Positions 19,403 through 27,488 of a stretch of DNA of 64,000 nucleotides are shown here, in pieces. Where the stretch lies: assembly GCA_965247505.1 (NCBI GenBank), contig OZ252020.1, positions 2,914,001 through 2,978,000 on the forward strand, in the 5' to 3' direction. The position numbers were made by a program, and so were the translations under genes. Positions within the stretch are counted from its first letter, which is position 1. Every line of letters begins with the position of its first letter. The stretch comes from CAIYRG01 sp965247505. GTDB taxonomy: Bacteria > Pseudomonadota > Alphaproteobacteria > Micropepsales > Micropepsaceae. The notes below the pieces were generated by a model. The model saw only the letters and a program-made list of their open reading frames with translations, did no database searches and was not told the DNA's origin.

Positions 19403-19488
19403 CATCGTTTCCTGTCTCATCTTCATCCCCCTCGGTCACGACGATGAACCAGAAATCCTCCGTTACGAAATCACCTTAATCTGTCCCA
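19403..19488 (-). mobile_element. Decayed left end of an IS3-family element related to 14939-16412
   Basis: Read on the minus strand from 19488, the sequence TGGGACAGATTAAGGTGATT, then AACGGAGGATTTCTGG, then GACCGAGGGGGATGAAGATG, parallels the left end and OrfA start of the element at 14939. The frame is lost soon after the start codon. It shows an earlier insertion of the same family. Confidence 0.75.
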
Positions 19489-19705
19489 TAAGAGCTAATG
19501 TTAGACAATACGAGGTCTTTAGAAGTGTCCAGCTTCGGGCCGTGCGGAAACCATCTAGTGGATTGATTCCAACGTTTGGAACCCTCTGTTTCGTGCGGCG
19601 ATGATATGATCGTGGTCGGCTTTCCAGATGAAGGGTTTTGGGTTTGGACCCTGCTGACGAAAGTGGAGACGTCCTGCGATAGGATTTTGATCGCAGGAGG
19701 TGCAA

Positions 19706-20002
19706 ATGTCGAAGCAGAATGGGAACAAGGGCCGGCGGTTTGATCGGGCCTTCAAGGAAGAAGCCGTCCGTCTTTTACAGACGAGCGGGCGCAGGCAGCG
19801 GCAGATAGCAGGAGATCTTGGGATCAGCGTCAGCGCGCTCGGCCGCTGGGTCGCAGAATTGCGTGAGGAGGATTTGCTTTCCGGTCCGCATGAGGATGCA
19901 GCGAAGGAGATTACCCGCCTACGCCGAGAGCGTGATCTGGCCCGTCAGGAACGTGATCTCCTAAAAAAAGCGCTGGCCTTCTTCGCCAGGGAAAGTCGAT
20001 GA
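19706..20002 (+). CDS. IS3 copy A OrfA
   Basis: 98 residues from the ATG at 19706, which follows GCAGGAGGTGCAA; a GTG six bases earlier is less likely. A helix-turn-helix (QRQIAGDLGISVSALGRW) and a coiled coil (ITRLRRERDLARQERDLLKK) are present. A run of seven A followed by G at 19963-19970 is a candidate site for -1 frameshifting to make the OrfAB transposase. Its stop overlaps the OrfB ATG (ATGA). Confidence 0.93.
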   Translation: MSKQNGNKGRRFDRAFKEEAVRLLQTSGRRQRQIAGDLGISVSALGRWVAELREEDLLSGPHEDAAKEITRLRRERDLARQERDLLKKALAFFARESR

Positions 20003-20871
20003 GGTTCCGGTTCATCGACGCGGAGAGGGCCGGGTTGGCGATGCCGATATTCCGCCTGTGCAGGCTGCTGCAGGTCAGCGTCTCAGGCTTCTACGCTTGG
20101 CGCAATCGCGGCCCAAGCCAGCGACAGCTCGATGACATGGTTCTACTCGCCCATGTCCGGGCAGCCTTTCGGCGCAGCCGCGAGAGCTACGGTGCAGAGC
20201 GGGTCCATCACGAGCTTGCCGAGAATGGGATCGAGGTTGGACGCCATAGGGTGGCTCGGCTGATGCGGGGAAATGGGTTGTCTCCAAAACGGAAACAGAA
20301 GTTCAAAAAGACGACGGACAGCCAGCACAACAAGGCCGTCGCATCGAACCTTCTCGACCAGAACTTCTCCGCCGAGGCACCCAACGAGAAATGGGCTGCC
20401 GACATCAGCTATATCTGGACGGCACAGGGCTGGCTGTACCTGGCCGTCATGCTCGACCTCTACTCCCGGCGCGTCATCGGCTGGGCCGTGGGCGCTCGCA
20501 TGACCAGCGACCTGCCGCTCAGGGCGCTTAACCGTGCTATCGGGCTGCGCCAACCTGGCGCCGGTGTGATCCACCATAGCGATCGGGGAAGCCAGTACTG
20601 CTCAGACGCATACCAGGCGCGCCTCGGTGAACTCGGTTTCCTCGCCTCAATGAGCGGTAAGGGAAATTGCTATGATAACGCCGTCGTCGAGACCTTCTTC
20701 AAAACCATCAAGTCAGAACTGATCTGGAGGACTGTGTTCATGTCAAGAAGCCAAGCTGAAACTGCCATAGCCGGATACATCGACGGGTTCTATAATCCAG
20801 TCCGTCGGCACTCGACGCGGGACTTCACAAGCCCCGTCAAATTCGAGGCAGAAGCAATGCAAACGGTGTAG
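19999..20871 (+). CDS. IS3 copy A OrfB, DDE transposase
   Basis: 290 residues. An HTH_21-type region (SYGAERVHHELAENGIEVGR) precedes the rve integrase core with D in WAADISYIWT, D in HSDRGSQYCS and E in NAVVETFFKTIKSE. The C-terminal YNPVRRHS motif is typical of IS3-family OrfB. The frame is intact; copy E encodes the same protein. Confidence 0.94.
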   Translation: MRFRFIDAERAGLAMPIFRLCRLLQVSVSGFYAWRNRGPSQRQLDDMVLLAHVRAAFRRSRESYGAERVHHELAENGIEVGRHRVARLMRGNGLSPKRKQKFKKTTDSQHNKAVASNLLDQNFSAEAPNEKWAADISYIWTAQGWLYLAVMLDLYSRRVIGWAVGARMTSDLPLRALNRAIGLRQPGAGVIHHSDRGSQYCSDAYQARLGELGFLASMSGKGNCYDNAVVETFFKTIKSELIWRTVFMSRSQAETAIAGYIDGFYNPVRRHSTRDFTSPVKFEAEAMQTV

Positions 20872-22034
20872 GGCGCCTCCACTTTTCCTGGATGGGTCCA
20901 GTTTGCGTCATTGTATTCGCGGACAAAGCGGTTGATGGCGGCCTGAAGGTCGGCGACGGATTGGAAGACGCCATACTTGAGCCTGCGCCGCGTGAGTTTG
21001 GCGAAGAAGCCCTCGACGGCATTGAGCCACGAGCACGAGATCGGCGTGAAGTGGAAGGTCCATCTTGGATGGCGGGCGAGCCAAGCGCGGACCTTGTCCT
21101 TCTTGTGCGCGGCGTAGTTGTCGAGGATGACGTGGACGGCCTTGTCCGTCGGCACCTCGCGCTCGATGCGGTTGAGGAAGCGGATGAACTCCTGATGGCG
21201 GTGGCGCTGCATGTTTTGTGCGATGACCGTACCGTCCAGCACGTTGAGCGCGGCGAACAGCGTCATCGTGCCATGCCGTTTGTAATCATGGGTCATTGTA
21301 CCGGCGCGGCCCTTCTTCATCGGCAGGCCGGGTTGGGTGCGGTCGAGCGCCTGGATCTGCGATTTCTCATCAACCGACAGCACCACGGCATGGGCCGGCG
21401 GGTCGACATACAAGCCGACGATATCCGTGAGCTTCTCGGCAAAGGCGGGATCATTGGAGAGCTTGAAGTGCCGCCAGCGGTGCGGGCTGAGGCCATGGGC
21501 CTTCCAGATCGCCTGGACCGTCGACACCGCGACGCCAGCAACCTTCGCCATCGCGCGCAGCGTCCAGTGGGTCGCCTCGTGCGGCGGCGCTTGCTGGGTC
21601 AGGCGGACGATCTCGGCGACGCGCTCCGGCGGGATCGGCGCTTTGCCAAGTGGACGGGACTTGTCGCGAAGCAAGCCGTTGACACCCTCGTGCATGAACC
21701 GCTCCTGCCAGCGCCACACGCAGGTCTTGGACTTGCCGGTCTCGCGCATGATCGCCGAAGTGCCGAGCCCCTCGTCGGTCTTCAGGATGATCCGCGCCCG
21801 CCAGACATGTTTCTGCGAGCTATTCGGGGCCGCGACGATCGCTTGTAATCGCTGATGGTCGCCAGACGTGACAGTAAAATGGATGCCGGTACACATAGCA
21901 CAGACTCGCATGACACCGCACAATACGGAATCCCAAAGCGGACTCTTTCGTTCCGGTCAATCCACTAGATCAGGATGCAACCATACGATAGTCTCTCTAT
22001 GCCGCTGGTATAAAGGCCAACCAGGGAGACTCAA

Positions 22035-22463
22035 ATGACGCACACAAATATAGTAAATGGTTTCATTGCAGGGTTTTTGGGCACACTCGTTTTGGCGGTC
22101 TTGATGATCGCCAAGTCGGTCGTGGGGTTCATGCCAAACCTAATTGCCGTAGACCTCGTACAAGTATTGTCCCACTTGAACCCCACTATTGCATCCTGGA
22201 TCGGTCACTTCATTATTGGCACGGTATTTTGGGGTGGCTTGTTTGCTTGGATCTATCCGCACCTACCCAGCAAAACGCCATGGTTGAAGGGAACGATCTT
22301 TAGTGTCGGGGCGTGGTTGATGATGATGGTCGCTGTAATGCCGTTGGCTGGCGTGGGTTTCTTCGCATTAAACCAGGGAATAGTGGCGCCCATAACAACG
22401 CTCGTCATGCACATGATATTTGGAGTCGTGCTTGGTGTCGTTTATGGGAGCCGTGAGACATAA
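22035..22463 (+). CDS. Small integral membrane protein (DUF6789-like)
   Basis: 142 residues with four hydrophobic segments (about 8-30, 50-70, 84-106 and 112-138). A glycine-rich first helix follows a short polar N-terminus, and conserved-looking patterns are GHFIIGTVFWGGLFAW and HMIFGVVLGVVYG. It resembles the small YagU/DUF6789-type membrane proteins of unknown function. A GGGAGA site precedes the ATG. It stands alone between an IS630 end and an IS110 fragment. The 45 bp before the gene (CTAGATCAGGATGCA and beyond) resemble 25690-25741, pointing to shared ancestral flanking sequence. Confidence 0.75.
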   Translation: MTHTNIVNGFIAGFLGTLVLAVLMIAKSVVGFMPNLIAVDLVQVLSHLNPTIASWIGHFIIGTVFWGGLFAWIYPHLPSKTPWLKGTIFSVGAWLMMMVAVMPLAGVGFFALNQGIVAPITTLVMHMIFGVVLGVVYGSRET

Positions 22464-22734
22464 AAACGATATTTTCCCCAATCCGTTGTAATACGTCTCG
22501 CAGTATAGGAAAAGGAGCCGCGCACCTAGAAATGCAGTGCAACATCCAAACACCGCTATCCATATCTTCTTTCCTTCTGCAGGGAACAGGATACTCTTGC
22601 TGAAGCGTGTACACGGATGTACAGACGTGGACTGTAAGCAAGAGGCTTTCAGGCCGCCGCCCACAGGCCTGCCACGTGGTGCCCCCGATACGATGCCAAC
22701 CATTTCGTACAACAGTTTCGGCTTTCGTTCCGAT

Positions 22735-23064
22735 CCCCGCGTAATTGGTGGCATTGACAGACTGGAGCTCGCAAGCTGGGGCGGCATGACGCCGACCCCC
22801 TGGGCCAGCGGGGACACGCTACGGAACCAGGGGATCGGTCGCGATGGCCCGGCCTGGATTCGGGCACAACTCATTCAAATGGCGTGGCGCTGGGTGTGGT
22901 ATCAGCCCGACAGTGCGCTTTCAGAATGGTTTGAACAGCGTACCGCTGGAGCGCGTGGACGGATCCGCCGGGTGATGATCGTGGCGCTCGCCCGCAAGCT
23001 GCTCATCGCCCTCTGGCGGTTCTCCGAGACCGGTCTCGTGCCGACAGGCGCCAAGCTCGCCTGA
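22735..23064 (+). pseudogene. C-terminal fragment of an IS110-family transposase
   Basis: The open frame starts far upstream at 22537, but only the part from DPRVIGGIDRLELASWGGMT onward is recognisable: TPTPWASGDTLRNQGI, an arginine- and tryptophan-rich helix (MAWRWVWYQPDSALS) and the conserved RRVMIVALARKLLIALWRF end. This is the transposase_20 half of IS116/IS110/IS902-type proteins. The catalytic N-terminal DEDD domain is missing. It is not closely similar to the IS110 copies elsewhere in this window. Confidence 0.8.
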
Positions 23065-23662
23065 ACACAAGACCTCGCTTCTCCAATCCGGCCGGACCCG
23101 GCCGGGTTTGAGCCGGGTGGTGAGTGGCCAACCGCGGGCCGGGCTGAAAGACGCCGCCATACAGATGGGCCCCACCCTCGGAACGTTGCGCTCGCAGTAA
23201 GCGGGATCGGGGTACGGATCATGCAGGCTGACGGATCCGGTCGGATAAAAGGTGGGTACGCGTATTGCCGCGCGACCGATGCAAGAAGACGTTCCGAACC
23301 TGGAACGACCAACCATAGAGCCGGAAACTCGGGGAGACCGACGCATGCCGACGCCATAGTCCACTTTGCCACTTGACTGTTGTCTCCTCATAAAAGGCCC
23401 GCGGCAACGGAACCCATATGCTGCATGCAACATATGGGTTCTAGAACTGAGCCGCGTTCCGCGGCGGGGTGTCTAGCCCGCTGGGTGTTCGCAGTGATCT
23501 CCCTACACCAAGCAAGTTGAAGCGAACCTTGCGGCTCGGCTTGCCGGCGCAAGTCCTGATCCACGTTTCTCCCTCATTGATAAATGGTCGTGGACCGCCT
23601 CACCCGCGAGCGAGAGCATAGGCGTGTTTTCGTGACCGACCAGACCCAGAGGGAGACGACCC
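23065..23662. other. Non-coding stretch between IS110 and integrase remnants
   Basis: No convincing gene. The first 330 bp probably represent the 3' non-coding end of the IS110-type element, a place where such elements can encode guide RNAs. A nearly perfect 30-bp palindrome lies at 23411-23440. The final 200 bp look like a leader for the truncated integrase that follows. Confidence 0.5.
23411..23440. repeat. 30-bp palindrome
   Basis: AACCCATATG, CTGCATGCAA, CATATGGGTT: fourteen of fifteen pairs are complementary. It may be the target or terminal hairpin of the IS110-type remnant on its left. Confidence 0.75.
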
Positions 23663-23734
23663 ATGACACCGCTGCGCCAACGCATGACCGACGACATGAC
23701 CGTTCGCGGACTCGCCGAGAACACCAAGAAATCG
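23663..23734 (+). pseudogene. N-terminal stub of a tyrosine integrase
   Basis: The frame reads MTPLRQRMTDDMTVRGLAEN then TKKS, the SAM-like N-terminal opening of XerD-type integrases often found next to IS91-like elements. Identity is lost exactly at 23735, where the MITE-like element begins, so the gene was truncated there; no catalytic part is found nearby. Confidence 0.7.
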
Positions 23735-23897
23735 GGCATTGTCAGATTAAATCTCTTTGGTCGTCTCTCCCTGTTCCCTTTTGTGGATTTTAGGGCACAA
23801 AAACACGTTTTGTCTGGCTTAGACCAGACAAGCGCGGGCGACGAAGCTGGCTCAACAACGGGAAAATCCTAACATACGATTTTAGTCTGACAATGCC
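23735..23897 (+). repeat. 163-bp MITE-like element with IS6-type ends
   Basis: It begins GGCATTGTCAGATTAAA and ends TTTAGTCTGACAATGCC, the same terminal repeat as the IS6-family element at 27489-28293. There is no transposase. TTGTCTGG (23810-23817) and CCAGACAA (23824-23831) form an 8-bp stem with a 6-base loop. Partial copies occur at about 25759-25857 (inverted) and 26050-26108 (same orientation, right part only). The right end abuts the stop codon of the protease gene. Confidence 0.8.
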
Positions 23898-25388
23898 TTA
23901 CTCCCGCAACGCGCCAAACGCTGCGTTCAGATCGACGCGCTCAAGGACGCCGCCCATGCTTTCATGCGAGGCCCCGAAAAAGGCGCCAGTGACAACACCA
24001 TCATCACCGCCGGTCTGAATGAACGCATTCCCACGAACGCCGATGGTATAGCGGAGCTCGCCATCGCCCCAGATAGTTCCGGTTCCTATTGCTCCCGGCC
24101 TGGCATTTGCTGCCCAAGATTCAAGCACGGTAAAGTCGAGCTGTCCGTTAAGGGTCTCAAGATCAACGCTTAGCTGGGCTGCGCCACCCACGGCCGCCAC
24201 GGATGGCGTGAAACCCAACAAGCGGCCGTCCCAACGCACTATTCCGAACAATACGGGGTTATCCGTAAGGTTCGTGTCCGGCACCGGCCCGTAGGCCCAC
24301 GGCTGGGCCAGACCGTTCCTCCAAGCCACACCGAATGCTGCATCCATGTCTGGAAGACCGCCGCGAACATGAGTCGAACTGTCCTCCCACGGCCCAAGAT
24401 TTTCGGCGATGGCCTCTGGTTGGTTGGTGGCAGGTTCGATCCTGCCGTACACGGCTAGCAACGCCTCGCGGTCCAATGGATAGAGAATATGCCCAGGAAC
24501 ACCGTGATCGCTGGTGGCCGGATTAACCATGATCGAATCAGGGAATCTGTTCGGGTCGGGATGATCTCGTCCAAGCGCGTGAATGAGTTCATGAACCAAG
24601 ACCGTCAAGCGATGGTTTTCCGATGTGCGTTCATGGTCTATCCAAAGATGCGCGGCGACGATAGTGTTAGTTGGCTTCCGGTTGTTGCTCGATAGTATAG
24701 ATCTACTCCAAGTACTCGCCAGCCCAGCTAGATTGGCGGGCGGGTCGGGATGCGGCCAATCCTCGTGGGCGGCGAATTCAACAAGAATGTCTCCGTCAGA
24801 CGGTCGGTGTATGCCAGCGGGACCGGGAGTAGAGCTAAATTCCAGTTGCCAGTCGTGAGGCAGAGCCGCGTTGATGAATTGGACCGCGCGCACGGTTTGG
24901 ATCAGCTGTTCCGGCGTGGTTCCTTGGGCCACACGAACGGTCGGTGGCGCCTCTCCGAAACGCCGAAGATAGCCTTCGGGGAAAGACTCGTTGTCGAATA
25001 ACAACGTATCGGCTTCCAGATAGGCGAGGACTTGCTGCGCGCCTACTCCATCTCTCAATATGCCGTGAGAAACCTGGATATCGTGATGATAGCCTATCGA
25101 CGACAGGTGGTTAGCCTGCGGGGCAACATCGGTGCCAATATGAAATCTGTCTCCAAGATCGACAATAGGGGAACCATTCGCACGAGCGGGAAGTTGTAGC
25201 GGTAACTTAGGTTCTTGTATTGGTTCCGGGTCTGGCCCTGGTGCTGGAGGTGGCTGCGGTGCTGGAGGTGGGCTAGGGTTCGGTATTTGAACAACGGGTG
25301 CGGCGGTTGGGCTATCACCTCCTCCGGAGCAGCTTGCGAGCAATAGAGAGTAGGCCACAATGGCACCTACGAGAGACTTGGGAGTCAC
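23898..25388 (-). CDS. Secreted metzincin-like metalloprotease lipoprotein with TbpB-like barrel
   Basis: 496 residues from a GTG at 25388 preceded by AGGAG; an ATG at 25457 would add 23 residues without a signal. The signal peptide ends in a lipobox LLASC with Cys20. A proline-rich spacer follows (about 35-60). The catalytic domain has the zinc motif HELIHALGRDH: His266, Glu267, His270 and His276, with a Met-turn-like SIMV after it, as in matrixins. The C-terminal 110 residues resemble the small beta-barrel of TbpB-like proteins (GTGTIWGDG, GAFFGASHESMGGVLER, AAFG). Likely a cell-surface protease. The stop codon TAA lies directly at the MITE-like right end, and the upstream side meets another IS6-type end at 25468. 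Confidence 0.85.
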   Translation of the reverse strand: MTPKSLVGAIVAYSLLLASCSGGGDSPTAAPVVQIPNPSPPPAPQPPPAPGPDPEPIQEPKLPLQLPARANGSPIVDLGDRFHIGTDVAPQANHLSSIGYHHDIQVSHGILRDGVGAQQVLAYLEADTLLFDNESFPEGYLRRFGEAPPTVRVAQGTTPEQLIQTVRAVQFINAALPHDWQLEFSSTPGPAGIHRPSDGDILVEFAAHEDWPHPDPPANLAGLASTWSRSILSSNNRKPTNTIVAAHLWIDHERTSENHRLTVLVHELIHALGRDHPDPNRFPDSIMVNPATSDHGVPGHILYPLDREALLAVYGRIEPATNQPEAIAENLGPWEDSSTHVRGGLPDMDAAFGVAWRNGLAQPWAYGPVPDTNLTDNPVLFGIVRWDGRLLGFTPSVAAVGGAAQLSVDLETLNGQLDFTVLESWAANARPGAIGTGTIWGDGELRYTIGVRGNAFIQTGGDDGVVTGAFFGASHESMGGVLERVDLNAAFGALRE

Positions 25389-25467
25389 ACATTTCTCCTG
25401 CACGAAAAGTTGTGGTTCCAGAAGACGCTGGCGAAACAATCCTTCACATGTTGCCATAAGCTAGCGG

Positions 25468-25609
25468 GGCATTGTCAGAAAAACCCGGCTTGAGCCGGGA
25501 AGTAAGCTCTCGTAACCTCCGCCTATGCGCGATTCTTTCCGTTATTTAAGCAGTTTGCCCGTGGTGATTCGCCTCGCTAGGTGGGTCAAGCAGATTTACT
25601 TTGACAACG
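25468..25609 (+). repeat. Decayed IS6-type relic
   Basis: Starts GGCATTGTCAG at 25468. The following sequence retains the start of an IS6 transposase gene in degraded form (frame MRDSFRYL compared with MHNPFRYF in the intact element). It closes with TTTACTTTGACAACG near 25609, a weak inverted end. The coding body is lost. Confidence 0.65.
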
Positions 25610-25758
25610 TCATTACAACACCATCAGACCGCATTCATCGCTAGGATATCGGCCGCCTGCACCACAGGCGTTCAGCCCGTTCTCGCAGTCCCTAGATCAG
25701 GAAGCACCGATGCAATAATCCCTCTATCCCGCTGGTACAAAAATCCGTCAGGGCACGT

Positions 25759-26147
25759 GCTTGTCCGGTCTAAGCTAGACAAAACATGTTTTTGCACCCT
25801 GAAATCCCCAAAAGGGGACAGGGAGAGACGACTAAGAAGATTTAATCTGACAATGCCGGTAGCGGACATACAGCATCACCGCGCTGCGGATTACCTCAGG
25901 CGAATTGTTGAAATAACGGAAAGGGATTCTGCATCGCCGGAGGCTACGAGACCTTACTTCCCGGCTCAAGCCAATTTACTCTGACAATGCATCGCCGAAG
26001 GCTACGAAACCTTACTTCCAGGCTCAAGCCAATTTACTCTGACAATGCCCGACGAAGCTGGCTCAACAACGAGAAAATTCTAACATACGATTTTAGTCTG
26101 ACAATGCCCTTACGTCCCAGCTCAAGCCCATTTACTCTGGCAATGCC
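25759..26147. repeat. Array of IS6-type ends and MITE-like fragments
   Basis: Successive units each end in a form of TTTAnTCTGACAATGCC: an inverted MITE-like copy (25759-25857); 133 bp equivalent to the 5' end of the IS6 transposase region (25858-25990); a 58-bp tandem duplication of its tail (25933-25990 repeated at 25991-26048); the right part of a MITE-like copy (26050-26108); and a last solo end (26109-26147) that overlaps the rhomboid stop codon. No intact transposase is present. Confidence 0.75.
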
Positions 26148-27022
26148 AGAGACAGTGTGACAAGCCATGCCAACGAGACGAGGCCGAGAGCCAATGTTCC
26201 ACTAGTCCGCTGAACGCCTACTTTGCTAGTTAACTGTTGGGGAACGCGGGCAAGAAAGAGGCCTATCGGTATACCAACGCCAAAGCCCAAGATATGTCCA
26301 AGAACATCGGTATTCTCTCCGCCAAACCCAAGAAACGCCAACAGCATGATCCCTGCAGAGATTGGCATCCAGCGCCGTAATCTATTGCGCCCGGGTCCAA
26401 TGTAAGAACCATGTGAGTAACCTGCAAGGATGCCGAGCGCACCGAACAACCCAGTTGAGGCGCCTATGGCACTGTGCTCCGGGGAATGGATGAAAGCATT
26501 GAACCAATTTCCAAGACTTCCGGCTAAGAGAATCAATAGCCACGCAAGACCTGAGCCAAAACGTTGGGCAACGAAATGGCCGGCAATAACACCGAATACA
26601 AGGTTGCCAAGCAGATGACCAAAGTCAGCGTGTAGCGTAAGTGAAGTGATCGGTCGCCACCATGCTCCTTCGGCTATGAGGCCAGCCTGGCTCGACCCTA
26701 TTACTAACCAGTCGATGGAAAAAGCGTTCATGTGATGAGCTAGAAAGAAAACGATCAGGACTATAACGTAAAGAATCAATCCTAAGAGACCGTGCTTGCT
26801 CTTTCGGATATGTTGCGTTGCCGGTTTAGTAGGTGTGTTCTCTCTCTCGTAAATGGCAATTTGCAAACGCGCGTGGGCAATATCAGGCGTCTTAACAAAG
26901 ACTGCAACTTCACTACCTACAGGTATAAGGAAGCATTCTATACCAGCAGCCGTCATAGCGCCCGCGCACTGTTCGCCTTCGACATGGGTTTGGAAGCGAT
27001 GAACCTCCACCAGTTTGGCCAT
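26132..27022 (-). CDS. Rhomboid-family intramembrane serine protease
   Basis: 296 residues. An N-terminal soluble domain (1-78), resembling the DUF2007-type putative signal-transducing domain, precedes six or so membrane spans. Rhomboid signatures are clear: H131-x3-H135-x4-N140 (HADFGHLLGN), the nucleophile Ser189 in GASTGLFG, and His243 in VLGHILGF as the base. Rhomboids cleave single-span membrane proteins within the bilayer. A TAGGAATTGCA site precedes the ATG. The last codons (LALPE and TAA) lie inside an IS6-type end, so the C-terminus was probably altered by that insertion. It is flanked at 27104 by another such end. Confidence 0.9.
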   Translation of the reverse strand: MAKLVEVHRFQTHVEGEQCAGAMTAAGIECFLIPVGSEVAVFVKTPDIAHARLQIAIYERENTPTKPATQHIRKSKHGLLGLILYVIVLIVFFLAHHMNAFSIDWLVIGSSQAGLIAEGAWWRPITSLTLHADFGHLLGNLVFGVIAGHFVAQRFGSGLAWLLILLAGSLGNWFNAFIHSPEHSAIGASTGLFGALGILAGYSHGSYIGPGRNRLRRWMPISAGIMLLAFLGFGGENTDVLGHILGFGVGIPIGLFLARVPQQLTSKVGVQRTSGTLALGLVSLAWLVTLSLALPE

Positions 27023-27103
27023 TGCAATTCCTAAAATGTCGGTTAACTGCTTTTCTAAAAGGCCAGATACTCCCGTAACTCACGAGCAACTATCAACCCT
27101 TAC

Positions 27104-27318
27104 GGCATTGTCAGAGTAAATCGGTTTGAGCCACCTTGCGAGGTCCCTTAACGTTTGGGAGTACAGAATCCCTTCCGTTATTTCAACGGCTTTGTCACGT
27201 TAACCGGATTCACTCCAACTCTCGGTAAATTGTCGATGGATTCTCTACGCAATGTCAGTGGCTTAGCCTCATGGAGACAGGCCGAAAACAGCTTATAATC
27301 ACTTAACGTGACAATGCC
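27104..27318 (+). repeat. IS6-type relic with inverted ends, 215 bp
   Basis: Begins GGCATTGTCAGAGTAAATCG and ends CTTAACGTGACAATGCC. Near 27170 the sequence CAGAATCCCTTCCGTTATTT matches the start of the IS6 transposase gene (NPFRYF), without a usable frame. It is a collapsed IS6 copy. Confidence 0.7.
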
Positions 27319-27488
27319 AACCAGGACTATGGGGGGGTGTCCCGGTCGATGTTGAAAAGTTGAGGTAGGTGTCGCTCTCCTGGAGCCGTTAGGCTCCGAG
27401 TGCTGCAAACCCAAAAGGGAGAACGACACCATGGGAAATAATATCCGTAGTTCCAGCCGCCCCAAAGCCCTAGCCCCCTCGATTCCTA
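27319..27488. other. Short non-coding stretch before the IS6 element
   Basis: Contains GGTGTCGCTCTCC and, 60 bp on, GGGAGAACGACACC just before an ATG, a partly inverted pair that may be the end of another IS. The short frame after the ATG is cut by the IS6 left end. No gene can be supported. Confidence 0.35.

Larger units (their letters stand above)
19645..20900 (+). mobile_element. IS3-family element copy A, 1256 bp
   Basis: Ends are TGGACCCTGCTGACGAAAGT on the left and the complement of TGGACCCATCCAGGAAAAGT on the right, giving imperfect inverted repeats. The flanking 3-bp direct repeat GTT (19642-19644, 20901-20903) is the expected IS3-type duplication. This is the only one of five copies in the window with a clean duplication. 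Confidence 0.95.
19555..21896 (-). pseudogene. IS630-family transposase, interrupted by IS3 copy A
   Basis: The N-terminal 330 or so residues run from the ATG at 21896 to 20901: helix-turn-helix domains, then DDE residues in SVDEKSQIQ, LDNYAAHKK and WLNAVEGFF. The C-terminal piece lies beyond the IS3 at 19644-19555, reading PKPFIWKADHDHIIAARNRG to a TAG. Joining the flanks after removing one copy of GTT restores one uninterrupted frame (REYNDAN-PKPFIW), so the gene was functional before insertion. In the interrupted state the frame runs into the IS3 end and terminates at an unrelated stop. Confidence 0.9.
19556..21967 (-). mobile_element. IS630-family element split by IS3 copy A
   Basis: Short inverted repeats CTAGTGGATTGA (19555-19566) and TCAATCCACTAG (21957-21968) bound the element, with the TA dinucleotide typical of IS630 targets at each end (19556-19557, 21966-21967). 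Removing IS3 copy A and one 3-bp duplication leaves about 1.15 kb, normal for the family. The only disruption is the clean insertion of copy A. Confidence 0.85.

Noticed and set aside
20143..20577. 144-codon frame antisense to IS3 OrfB, repeated in all copies
   Set aside because: Its conservation follows from the transposase on the other strand; no ribosome site or motif.
25759..26147. CRISPR-like repeats
   Set aside because: The repeated unit is an IS6 terminal sequence with irregular spacing and recognisable IS or MITE-like sequence between copies; no cas genes.
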